A DNA stretch of 64,000 bases from Platanthera guangdongensis (Eukaryota > Streptophyta > Magnoliopsida > Asparagales > Orchidaceae). Shown piece by piece: positions 1-10,128 of the stretch (positions within the stretch are counted from its first letter, which is position 1; every line of letters begins with the position of its first letter). The DNA is taken from positions 115,463,314 through 115,527,313 of the forward strand of contig CM077160.1 in NCBI GenBank assembly GCA_039583875.1, read 5' to 3'. The position numbers and the translations under genes are program-made. Under the pieces are notes generated by a model that ran no database searches, was not told where the DNA came from, and worked only from the letters and a program-made list of their open reading frames with translations.

Positions 1-1675
1 TGATTCTCCATCGCCCCGGGACTGTCGACCAGATATTCCAGCTCGCCCTAGAGTACGAACAGTATCTTCGTACGTCTGGTACGAAGCAGTTCCCCTCCCG
101 GACTGATTCCTCGACATATAGGAAGCCCGCTCTTCCCCAGACAGCTACAGCCGCCCCACCCCCACGGGTCACTACTGACATGAAGGGTAAGGCTGCCACC
201 ACTGAGGGCCAGAGGCCTGGGGGTATCCAGTGCTTTAGATGCTCTGGCAGAGGGCACGTGGCGGCGCAGTGCCCCACGCGGAATCTGTTGGTTGAGGATG
301 AGGAGCATGGTTTAGAGGGAAATGAGGAGGTGACTGAGGAGATTACTACCGCTGTTGAGGAGGGCTGGGATAGCGACGTTGAATGTTCTTTAGAGGTGGG
401 AGTGGTCAGGCGCCTCCCACATACCCCACGTGCTGATGAGGATTGGCGCCGCACCACCATCTTCTACACGAACTTCCCGAGCGCAGGCGGACCCTGCAAA
501 TTAGCCATCGATAGTGGGAGTTGTGTGAATATCGTGGCCCAGAAGGGTCTAGACCGTATGCAGGTGAAGGCGGAGCCTCACCCACACCCCTATCGTGTCA
601 TCTGGGTCGACAAGACAGCGATACGGGTTACCCAGCGCTGTCTCGTACCGATCAACATCGCTTCCTTTGAGGACCGAGTCTGGTGCGACGTCATATCCAT
701 GGATGTCGCCCATGTTCTATTGGGCCGCCCTTGGCTTTTTGATCGCGACGTCACGTGCTTTGGTCGCTCGAACACGTGTGTTTTTTATGACAAGGGGCGG
801 AAGATCACACTATCATCTACCCAGCCCTGAGAGAGACCCAAGGGTCGGGTTGAGCCTTCCACTAGTACGAGTGCCTCGAGACCCGTACACGTCCTGATGC
901 GCAGTGAGTTTATGAGGGACAGCACTGATGCTGACATTATGTATGTAGTGGCAGCCACTATGGCATCTGATTGCCCTACACCTGAGATTCACCCTGCCGT
1001 TCGACCTCTATTAGGTGAGTTTGCAAATATTATGCCAGAGGAGCTCCCTGATGAGTTACCCCCTCTGCGAGACATCCAGCACGCTATCGATCTAGTCCCG
1101 GGGGCCTCGCTCCCAAATTTGTCGCACTATCGCATGAACCTCGTTGAGCACGCTGAGCTCAAAAGACAGGTCGACGAGCTTCTTCGAAAGCAGTTCATCT
1201 GAGAGAGTTTGAGCCTGTGCGCAGTCCCCGCCCTTCTCACCCCTAAGAAGGACGACAGCTGGCGCATGTGTATCAATAGCCAGGCTATCAATAAGATTAC
1301 TGTGAAGTACCGCTTCCCGATCCCTCGCCTGGACGATCTTTTAGACACGATGACGGGAGCCCAGATCTTCTCGAAGATCGACCTCCATAGCGGTTACCAC
1401 CAGATCAGGGTTAGAGAGGGGGACGAGTGGAAGACGGCATTCAAGACCAAAGATGCTCTGTATGAGTGGTTAGTCATGCCATTTGGGCTGTCGAACGCCA
1501 CGAGCACATTCATGTGTGTCATGACTCAGATTCTGCGACCCTACATGGGTAAGTTCCTCGTCGTATACTTTGACGACATTCTAATTTATAGCCACACTGA
1601 GTCGGACCACCTCGGGCACTTGCGACTGTTGTTTGACATCCTCCGGAAGGAGAAGTTATTTATAAATGCGATAGT
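1..1675 (+). pseudogene. Chromovirus gag-pol fragment, truncated in reverse transcriptase
   Basis: One reading frame is open from base 3 and covers the end of Gag, protease and the first part of reverse transcriptase of a Ty3/gypsy element. A CCHC zinc knuckle (CFRCSGRGHVAAQC) lies near 231-272, the protease motif IDSGS near 504-520, and the RT catalytic motif YFDD near 1567-1578. In-frame TGA stops occur at 828-830 and 1200-1202; the second is CGA changed to TGA relative to the sister copy at 5918. The fragment follows the same family copy at 3900-6390 closely, then stops mid-RT at about 1670, where the LTR of the next element begins. The rest of this copy is not found on the far side of that element, so it is not a simple insertion target. 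It carries no MITE in its protease, so it shows the uninterrupted sequence. Confidence 0.9.
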
Positions 1676-2868
1676 TGATGGGGGACCATCTGGCGCAACT
1701 CGGCGCAAGGCGGACCCCACCTTCGTGTATTGTCGCAGACGGACTTGACCGAACCGGCGATCCGCCACCGCGGATGCGTCCGGCTTCTCGTTTAGATTTA
1801 GTTTCATATATAACATTATGTATTTTGAGTTTTATTTCATGTAGTTATGTCATCGGAACCACCAGCCAATCATAGTCGTCGATTTCAGTTGCCCTAACTT
1901 TGTTTTCTTATAAATAGATCCTTAGTGCTGCAGGAATTCTTATTGATGAATGTTTGGAGAAGAAATCCCTTCATTCCGGTGATCTCCTCTGCGGTGCCGA
2001 CGTCGTGGATCCCCTTGGTGACTACTCCTTGGGTAAGTTTTGTGTTTTTTTATTTCCCTTCCACCGCCACCCTCTCCTATTGTTGTCCAGCCCCCCCCCC
2101 CCCAACTGGCCGACCAGCCCCCCCTCATCAAACCGCCGGCCAGAAGCCCTCCTCCCAGCGCCGCAGCCCACTCCCCTCAGGTCGCCGCCCTCCTAGCCCC
2201 TCCGACCACCTCCAAAACAGGCCCGTCTCACTGTTTTGGCCCAGATCCAGCCACCACAGCCCCTCCATAACCGCCTCCACCACCCGGCTTTGCCCCAACA
2301 GCCCCTTGACTGTTTTCTCCCTCAACCAGTCCAGATCTGGACTCCTCCAGCTAGATCCAGCCACTCCGTCAAGTCACCCTTTGCTGCCATCATTCCCCCT
2401 TCCGTGGAACCACTTCCCCTCACCCGATCTAGTCTTTCACCATCCGGAAAACTCCACCTCGCCTCAAAAATTTCAGATTTACCTAGAATTACTGCAGCCC
2501 TAATTTTATTTCAGATTTGTGTGGTCTTTGTACTAGTTGATGGTATTACACTTTGTCGCGCCGTCGTAATCTTGTGCTTGTGGAATTAAAAGTTCATTAT
2601 TATTTGTTTTGTGAAAATCTCTGACTGCAGAACGGGTTGATTCGCCGCGCGCTTGCTATAGCCCTCCTTGCGGAGGAAAACCACGTCTCAAGCTTTAAGA
2701 AATTGTTATCTTTGCTTATGAAAATTTGTGTGTTATCTTATAATACTTTGTTGCTAATATTAATCCTTACGCCGAACCGCGTGTGTTGTAGGCATTGAAC
2801 TGTTAGGGATCGACCCCACTCTTCACTAGTGTGCATTTAGAATTCACTCCACAGCCTACCCTACATCA
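1676..2868 (+). repeat. 5' LTR of the chromovirus
   Basis: It begins TGATGGGGGACC and ends CCTACATCA, directly before the primer-binding site. It matches 8775-9970 along its whole length with scattered substitutions and small indels. The middle (about 2080-2460) is strikingly C-rich, with runs of CCCCC and CCACC, and yields long but meaningless open frames. A TATA box lies at 1909-1917, and the splice-donor-like GGTAAGTTTTG at 2031-2041 follows in the transcribed part. Confidence 0.93.
1909..1917 (+). promoter_or_regulatory. LTR TATA box
   Basis: TATAAATAG sits in the 5' LTR and is repeated at 9008-9016 in the 3' LTR. By analogy with plant LTRs, transcription should start about 30 bp downstream. 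This is inferred from motif and position only. Confidence 0.6.
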
Positions 2869-2870
2869 GT

Positions 2871-2882
2871 TGGTATCAGAGC
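2871..2882 (+). other. Primer-binding site, tRNA-Met type
   Basis: TGGTATCAGAGC starts two bases after the LTR end and is complementary to the 3' end of initiator tRNA-Met, the usual primer of plant chromoviruses and copia elements. Confidence 0.9.
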
Positions 2883-2901
2883 CCAGGTCGGGTCATTTTG
2901 C

Positions 2902-4490
2902 ATGCTTCGTAGTGGTAGGGCATTTAGAAGCCTGGTAGATCCGCCAGTCACCAATGACCGGGCAGCGGGCTCGAATTTGAGCACCGCTACCACTGACTTT
3001 CAACGCCTTATCCTAGAACGTTTTGATGCATTAGGTACCCAGTTCGATAATGTGTGTCGCGATATCGTCGCGGTGAATCGCCGCCTCGACCAGTTAGAGA
3101 ACGTCAGGGATACTCCCTCACAGCATGACGATGAGATCGCGGACGACCCTGACGATTCCCCCCGTCGCGGCCCGCGGTTCAGAGATGATCCGCCACCAGC
3201 AGACCGCTATCGTCATGATACTCCCACGCGAGTCCCAACCCCACCGGCAAGGCGAAACCCAGAGCCAGCGCGTGTCCGACCCCCGCCTCAGCGTGATCAA
3301 TACTGCATGCCACGTCAGCCTGACCTTAGGAACCGTGTACCCCCACACGGTCGCTATGACCAGCGTCGAGATGAGTACTACTCACCGGGTCGACGTGAGC
3401 GCGGGCCCCCACCCGCTCGGCACGAGTACGACCGAGACGATCCGCCTGATGATTACCCTGACCCGCGGAGAGGTGACCACACCTTTGACATCACTCGTCG
3501 GATTCGCCTGGACGCCCCGACATTCGATGGACATTTGGATCCAAAAGCCTTTAATGACTGGCTTCTACACATGGACTATTACTTTGATTGATATGATATG
3601 AGTGACGAGCGTTGCGTCCGGTTTGCGAAGATGAAGTTGATCGGGCAGGCCAAGGTATTCTGGATTAGCGTGGAGAGAGCTGTTGAGAGAGACGGCTACT
3701 ACCCCATCACCCGTTGGGAGGACATGAAGGAGAGACTCAAGGATAAGTATCTCCCTGCCTCTTACCGTGATCAGCTGCTTGATCAGCTACAGAGCTTACG
3801 TTAGGGGACGCTTACGGTATCCGAGTACATGGCTCGATTTGACGAGCTGGTCATTAGGAGCGATATTTCGGAGGAGCTCATTGTCATTGCCTCTCGATTT
3901 AAGGTTGGCCTTCGCTCGGAGCTCCGGAGAGAGTTGATTCCCCATCGCCTCGAGACTGTCGACCAGATATTCCAGCTCGCCCTAGAGTACGAACAGTATC
4001 TTCGTACGTCTGGTATGAAGCAGTTCCCCTCCTGGACTGATTCCTCGACATACAGGAAGCCCGCTCTTCCCCAGACAGCTACAGCCGCCCCACCCCCACG
4101 GGTCACTACTGACATGAAGGGTAAGGCTGCCACAACTGAGGGCCAGAGGCCTGCGGGTATCCAGTGCTTTAGATGCTCTGGCAGAGGGCACGTGGCGGCG
4201 CAGTGCCCCACGCGGAATCTATTGGTTGTGGATGAGGAGCATGGTTTAGAGGGAGATGAGGAGGTGACTGAGGAGATTACTACCGTCGTTGAGGAGGGCT
4301 GGGAGAGCGACGATGAACGTTCATTAGAGGTGGGAGTGGTCAGGCGCCTCCTACATACCCCACGTGCTGATGAGGATTGGAGCCGCACCACCATCTTCTA
4401 CATGTACTTCCTGAGCACAGGCGGACCCTGCAAATTAGCCATCGATAGTGGGAGTTGTGAATATTGTGGCCCAGAAGGGTCTAGACCGTA
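2902..4490 (+). pseudogene. Chromovirus gag and start of protease
   Basis: A single frame starts at the ATG at 2902 (MLRSGRAFRSL) 20 bp after the primer-binding site. A basic, proline- and arginine-rich stretch follows, then the retrotransposon capsid-type domain (about 3480-3990) and a CCHC knuckle at 4164-4205 (CFRCSGRGHVAAQC). The frame then runs into protease (LAIDSGSC near 4435). Two stops break it: TGA at 3589-3591 (a Trp position) and TAG at 3802-3804 (CAG to TAG). A 2-bp loss relative to the copy at 515-530 shifts the frame within the protease just before the MITE-like insertion at 4491. Gag would form the virus-like particle in the cytoplasm. Confidence 0.88.
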
Positions 4491-5270
4491 TGTTTTAAAT
4501 GTCCTCCGACATGTTCGACATGTCTCCCGACATGTCATTTTTTAGAGAAAAACGATATGTTTTTCTCAAAATAATAGATTATGTCATTTTGTAAAATATC
4601 GGTCGACATGTCCGATATTTTCCAATATATCAGCTGACACGACTTTTTAATATATCTCCCGCTATTTTATTTTATGTTATATTTGCAGACAAATATAATA
4701 TATTTAAATCACCTATGGATACTATATTATGTATGTTTAAATCGATTAAACTTTTTATTTCAATTTTTTAACGTTTTATTTTTACAATCAATTTTGTATA
4801 ATTGTTTCACAAATTTTTAATTTCATATTATAAAAAATAGGAAAATATTTTAGATGATTGTTTTATATTTTTAATATAAATTTATAAGTTTGAAAAAACT
4901 TGTAATAAATTAAGTATTTTTAACTTTTAATTTTTTTTAATTTACAATAAACTTATTGTTATCAAAATAAAATTAGTGTATAGTTTTAAATATATTTTAT
5001 AATGCATTATTTTGTATTTGTTAATAATATTTTTTCTTACATACTATTTAAATTTATTTCATAATATAAATGACTCATTTTTTATCTATTTGTTATATTA
5101 TTTTTCTATTTTATAACATATAATTATAGTTAGTATACATTAAATAAAAATTTTATTTATAATATATGAAAATCCGATATTTTAAAATATCCCCGACATG
5201 TCTCCGACTTCCGACATCCGACATTTAAAAACACAATCCGATATGTGTCCGACATCCGATTTTTAAAACA
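4491..5270. mobile_element. MITE-like non-autonomous DNA element inside protease
   Basis: The uninterrupted copy reads gaccgta|tgcagg at 551-563; here 780 bp lie between those halves, plus TTATAA on the right. The ends are imperfect inverted repeats: TGTTTTAAA on the left and TTTAAAACA on the right. Subterminal clusters of CCGACAT and GACATGTC occur at both ends (4503-4545 and 5190-5260). The core is very A+T-rich and has no convincing ORF. No clear target duplication is visible (left GTA, right TTA), so the superfamily is unknown. A hAT, Mutator or PIF derivative, or a foldback element, are all possible. Confidence 0.65.
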
Positions 5271-5276
5271 TTATAA

Positions 5277-6976
5277 TGCAGGTGAAGGCGGAGCCTCACC
5301 CCCACCCCTATCGTGTCATCTGGGCAGACAAGACAGCGATACAGGTTACCCAGCGCTGTCTCGTACCGATCAGCATCGCTTCCTTTGAGGACCGAGTCTG
5401 GTGCGACGTCATATCCATGGATGTCGCCCATGTTCTATTGGGCCGCCCTTGGCTTTTTAATCGCGACGTCACGTGCTTCGGTCGCTCGAACACGTGTGTT
5501 TTTTATGACAAGGGGCGGAAGATGACTCTATCACCTACCCAGCCCAGAGAGAGACCCAAGGGTCGGGTTAAGCCTTCCACTAGTACGAGTGCCTCGAGAC
5601 CCGTACACGTCCTGATGCGCAGTGAGTTTATGAGGGACAACACTGATGCTGGCATTATGTATGTAGTGGCAGCCACTATGGCATATGATCGCCCTACACC
5701 TGAGATTCACCCTGCCGTTCGACCTCTATTAGGTGAGTTTGCAGATATTATGCCAGAGGAGCTCCCTGATGAGTTACCACCTCTGCGAGACATCCAACAC
5801 GCTATCGATCTAGTCCCGGGGGCCTCGCTCCCAAATTTGTCGCACTATTGCATGAACCCCGTTGAGCACGCTGAGCTCAAAAGACAGGTCGACGAGCTTC
5901 TTCGAAAGCAGTTCATCCGAGAGAGTTTGAGCCCGTGCGCAGTCCCCTCCCTTCTCACCCATAAGAAGGACGGCAGCTGGCGCATGTGTATCGATAGCCA
6001 GGCTATCAATAAGATTACTGTGAAGTACCGCTTCCCGATCCCTCGCCTGGACGATCTTTTAGACACGATGACGGGAGCCCAGATCTTCTCGAAGATCGAC
6101 CTCCGTAGCGGTTACCACCAGATCAGGTTAGAGAGGGGGACGAGTGGAAGACGGCATTCAAGACCAAAGATGGTCTGTATGAGTGGTTAGTCATGTCATT
6201 TGGGCTGTCGAACGCCCCGAGCACATTCATGCGAGTCATGACTCAGATTCTGCGACCCTACATGGGTAAGTTCCTCGTCGTATACTTTGACGACATTCTG
6301 ATTTATAGCCACACTGAGTCGGACCACCTCGGGCACTTGCGACTGTTGTTTGACATCCTCCGGAAGGAGAAGTTATTTATAAATGCGAAAAATTGTTCTT
6401 TCTTGTCCGAGTCAGTCCATTTCCTCGGTTTCATCATCTCTTCCTCAGGCGTGTCCGTAGACCCTGAGAAGGTCCAGTCCATCCGCGAATGGCTCACACC
6501 ATCGAACATCCACGAGGCCCGCAGCTTCCACGGGCTTGCGACCTTTTATAGGAGATTTGTTAGGGGTTTTAGCTCGATTATGGCCTCGTTCACTAGCTGC
6601 CTGCGCAAGGGCGACTTTCAGTGGACCGCCGCCGCCACTCGCGCATTTGAGGAGATAAAGGACAAGCTGACGTCCGCTCCTGTTCTTCGACTTCCCGATT
6701 TCAGTAGAGCGTTCGAGGTCGCCTGTGACGCATCTGGTTGGTATTGGAGGCGTGTTGAGTCAAGAGGGACACCCGGTTTTTTACTTCAGTGAGAAATTGA
6801 ACGAGGCTAGGCAAAAATACTCGAACTACGATCGAGAATTTTATGCTATTGTCCAGTCCTTACGGTATTGGAGACACTACCTTCTACCTCAAGAGTTTGT
6901 CCTCTATTCGGACCACCAGGCCCTACGATACCTCGATTCCCAGAGGAAGTTGAGTCAAACACCGCGCCGGAGTTGA
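5277..6976 (+). pseudogene. Chromovirus protease end, reverse transcriptase and RNase H
   Basis: After the MITE the protease resumes (MQVKAEPHPHPYRVIW) and ends with the LLGRPWLF block near 5437-5460. RT follows: KDGSWRMCIDSQAINK near 5968-6015, [12 protein letters not shown] near 6199-6234 and YFDD at 6283-6294. RNase H starts near 6720 (CDASG) and includes LYSDHQALRYLDSQ near 6904. One G is missing near 6126 relative to the copy at 1408, another frameshift lies near 6735, and a third comes with the tandem duplication at 6955. The enzyme would copy the element RNA into cDNA inside the particle; this copy cannot make it. Confidence 0.88.
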
Positions 6977-7159
6977 GAACAAACCCGCTGACGCACTCAG
7001 TCGCCGAGTCTCGTTCCTCCACACATTGAGGACCCAGGTGGACTCAACTTACAGGATTTTCACTATGTTCTCAAACACCGCGCCGGAGTTGAGAACAAAC
7101 CCGCTGACGCACTCAGTCGCCGAGTCTCGTTCCTCCACACATTGAGGACCCAGGTGGAT
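6955..7159 (+). repeat. Tandem duplication inside RNase H
   Basis: A block starting TCAAACACCGCGCCGG at 6955 recurs at 7071 (period 116 bp). The copies match through GACCCAGGTGGA (to 7043 and 7159). The first copy is joined abnormally to the upstream RNase H sequence; the second continues properly into the integrase region. Since 116 is not a multiple of three, the duplication shifts the frame. Confidence 0.9.
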
Positions 7160-8763
7160 GGGTTTGAGAGATTGATCGCAGACTACCCCACTTGTCGCGA
7201 TTTCTCTGATTTATATGTCGCGTTGTCGAAGGACCCGCCCGACGATATTGAGGGGTATAGGCTTATCGATGGATATTTATTTTGGGGTCCCCGCTTGTGT
7301 GTACCCAGCACTTCGTACCGCGACTATTTAGTTTGGGAATTACATGCGGGAGGTCCCGCTGGTCACTTTGGGCGGGATAAGTCGATCGCTATTGCCGAGG
7401 ATCGTTTCTATTGGCCGAGTTTGAAGAAGGATGTGACTCATATCGTACGGCATTGTCGGATTTGTCAGACGGCCAAGGGAACGAAGCAGAACACTGGCTT
7501 ATACACACCCCTTCCCGTTCCCCATCGCCCTTGGGAGGACATCAGCATGGACCTCGTGCTTGGGCTTCCTCGTACTCAGAGGAAGCATGATTCTATGTTT
7601 GTGGTAGTTGATCGGTTCTCTAAGATGGTCCATTTCATTGCTTGCAGTAAGACTGCGGACGCACCCCACGTTGCGGCCTTATTTATTAGGGGCGTCTTTA
7701 GATTACACGGTCTGCCAAAGTCCATTGTGTCTGATAGAGACGTGCGGTTCGTTAGTTATTTCTGGAAGACCCTGTGGCGAAAGACCGGGACGACCCTGAA
7801 GTTTTCATTCGCATATCACCCTCAGACGGATGGTCAGATTGAGGTAGTGAATAGGAGCTTAGGGAATTTACTGAGGTGTCATGTGGGAGACCACACGGCT
7901 AGTTGGGATTCGGTGCTCCCTGTTGCGGAGTTTGCATATAATAGCTCAATCAATAGGTCGACAGGTCTAAGTCTGTTTCATATAGTGTCAGGCTACAACC
8001 CTAGGAAGCCCATTGACCTTATTCCTGTCCCGACTGAGTTACGGCCTAGTGAGTCCGCAGGGTCTTTCACACGTCATTTGCATGAGTCAGTTCGGCGCAA
8101 AATTAATTTAAGCAACGAATATTACAAAGAACAAGCAGATAGACATAAACGAGAAAAACATTTTCAGATAGGCGAGCAGGTGATGGTGAGAGTCCGCACC
8201 GAGAGAGTCCCCCGGGGGTCTGCTAAGAAGCTAAGTGTCAGGCGAATCGGTCCCCATTCAGTCCTGAGACGGATCGAGACAAATGCTTATGAGCTAGATA
8301 TTCCTGCGAGCATGGGTATCCACCCCGTGTTCAATGTTGAGGACCTGACGCCATACATTGCACCTCACGAGTACCCTGACCCCCACTCTGATTACCCTCT
8401 GCAGCCTGTACCGCCACAGCCTGTTCCCACCACTTGGCCTATACCACCACTACCCGCTCCCGACACCCCGTCCGCTATTGACCCCCACTTACCAAGATCT
8501 CGTCCCCACTGGCTCCCTCTCCAGCACCGCCGATTCCACCGGATCTCCTTCCTCGAGCATTGAGCGACGAGCACATCACCGAGATCATTACGCATGAGTA
8601 CGTCCCCTCTACGGGTGGCCTCGTGTGCCGCTACTTGGTTCGCTGGCGTGGACGTTCCTTCTCCGACGACACCTGGATTGCTGCTGCAGAGCTTGATCGA
8701 CTCGCCCCTGGACTTCGACTACAGTACGATCATCTTCATTCATCGGAGATGAAGGCTTTCTAG
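7142..8763 (+). pseudogene. Chromovirus integrase with C-terminal chromodomain
   Basis: The N-terminal zinc-binding HHCC part lies near 7355-7480 (HFGRDKSI ... HCRICQTAK). The catalytic core has the D-D-E arrangement: MDLVLGLPRT near 7548, SDRDVRF near 7729, and HPQTDGQIEVVNRSL near 7820-7862. The GPHSVLRRIE and HPVFNVEDL blocks follow. A proline-rich linker contains a frameshift near 8495. The chromodomain is at about 8566-8740 (EIITHEY ... YLVRWRGRSFSDDTWI), with aromatic and W residues as expected of a histone-tail reader. Chromodomains are thought to steer integration to particular chromatin. The reading frame ends at 8761-8763, directly before the polypurine tract. Confidence 0.9.
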
Positions 8764-8765
8764 TC

Positions 8766-8773
8766 GGGGGGAG
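8766..8773 (+). other. Polypurine tract
   Basis: GGGGGGAG lies just before the 3' LTR (one T between) and would prime plus-strand DNA synthesis. Confidence 0.75.
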
Positions 8774-8774
8774 T

Positions 8775-9970
8775 TGATGGGGGACCATCTGGCGCAACTC
8801 GGCGCAAGGCAGACCCCACCTTCGTGTATTCTCGCAGACGGACTTGACCGAACCGGCGATCCGCCACCGCGGATGCGTCCGGCTCGTCGTTTAGATTTAG
8901 TTTCATATATAACATTATGTATTTTGAGTTTTATTTCATGTAGTTATGGCATCGGAACCACCGACCAATCATAGCCGTCGATTTCGGTTGCCCTAACTTT
9001 GTTTTCTTATAAATAGATCCTTATGGCTGCAGGAATTCTTATTGCTGAATGTTTGGAGAAGAAATCCCTTCATTCCGATGATCTCCTCCGCGGTGTCGAA
9101 GTCGTAGATCCCCTTGGTGACGACTCCTTGGGTAAGTTTTGTGTTTTTTTGATTTACCTTCCACCGCCACCCTCTCCTATTGTTGTCCAGCACCCCCCCC
9201 CCCAACTGGCCGACCAGTCCCCCCTCATCAAACCGCCGGCCAGCAGCCCTCCTCCCAGCGCCGCAACCCACTCCCCTCAGGCCGCCGCCCTCTTAGCCCC
9301 TCTGACCACCTCCAAAACAGGCCCGCCTCCCTGTTTTGGCCCAGATCCAGCCACCACCGCCCCTCCATAACCGCCTCCACCACCCGGCTTTGCCCCAACA
9401 ACCCCCTTGGCTGTTTTCTCCCTCAACCAGTCCAGATCTGGACTCCTCCAGCCAGATCCCGCCACTCCGTCAAGTCCCCCTTTGCTTCCATCCTTCCCCC
9501 TTCCGTGGAACCACTTCCCATCACCCGATCTAGTCTTTCACCATCCGGAAAACTCCATCTCGCCTCAAAAATTTCAGATTTACCTAGAATTACTGCAGCC
9601 CTAATTTTATTTCAGATTTGTGTGGTGTTTTGTACTAGTTGATGGTATTACACTTTGTCGCGCTGTGGTAATCTTGTGCTTTTGGAATTAAAAGTTCATT
9701 ATTATTTGTTTTGTGAAAATCTCTGACTGCAGAACGGGTTGATTCGCCGCGCGCTCGCTATAGCCCTCCTTGCGGAGAAAACCACGTCTCAAGCTTTAAG
9801 AAATTGTTTATCTTTGCTTATGAAAATTTGTGTGTTATCTTATAATACTTCGTTGCTAATATTAATCTTTGCGCCGAACCGCGTGTGTTGTAGGCATTTA
9901 ACTGTTAGGGATCGACCCCACTCTTCACTAGTGTGCATTTAGAATTCACTCCGCAGCCTACCCTACATCA
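8775..9970 (+). repeat. 3' LTR of the chromovirus
   Basis: TGATGGGG...CTACATCA, 1196 bp, matching 1676-2868. It ends exactly where the copia LTR at 9971 begins, and that copia LTR lacks its outer 16 bp. The TATA box copy is at 9008-9016. Confidence 0.93.
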
Positions 9971-10128
9971 CCTCCAACCGTGTATATACTTCTTGAATGA
10001 ATAATTACAAGTATGAATGCATTTATATAGGAAGAGAGGAAGAAGAGAATATCTCAATCCAAGATGTGGGACAAATACAAGAAACAAATGGGCCTCTTAA
10101 ATGGACCTTTACAAGGGCTTTTCTAACA
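9971..10128 (-). repeat. 3' LTR of the copia element, clipped at its outer end
   Basis: 158 bp matching 15149-15306 without gaps; the outer 16 bp are missing. In element orientation it starts TGTTAGAAAAGCCC. The inner side is preceded by the polypurine-type GCGGGGGAG (10129-10137 on the minus strand). It contains a TATATAAA-type box near 10022. Confidence 0.92.

Larger units (their letters stand above)
1676..9970 (+). mobile_element. Ty3/gypsy chromovirus with both LTRs
   Basis: The element has TG...CA LTRs of 1193 and 1196 bp, a tRNA-Met primer-binding site, gag, protease, RT, RNase H, integrase, a C-terminal chromodomain and a G-rich polypurine tract. The chromodomain places it among chromoviruses; the gag style suggests a Galadriel/Tekay-like branch, which I cannot settle by eye. 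It cannot move by itself: gag has two stops, pol has several frameshifts, and a 780-bp insertion splits the protease. The flanking 5-mers differ (atagt on the left, cctcc on the right), so no target duplication is present. At least one end was therefore exchanged by recombination or deletion after insertion. Confidence 0.92.

Noticed and set aside
1925..2589. Overlapping open frames of 60-190 codons in the chromovirus LTR, again at 9023-9642
   Set aside because: They lie within C-rich LTR sequence, overlap in several frames and both strands, and lack any family motif; low complexity explains them.
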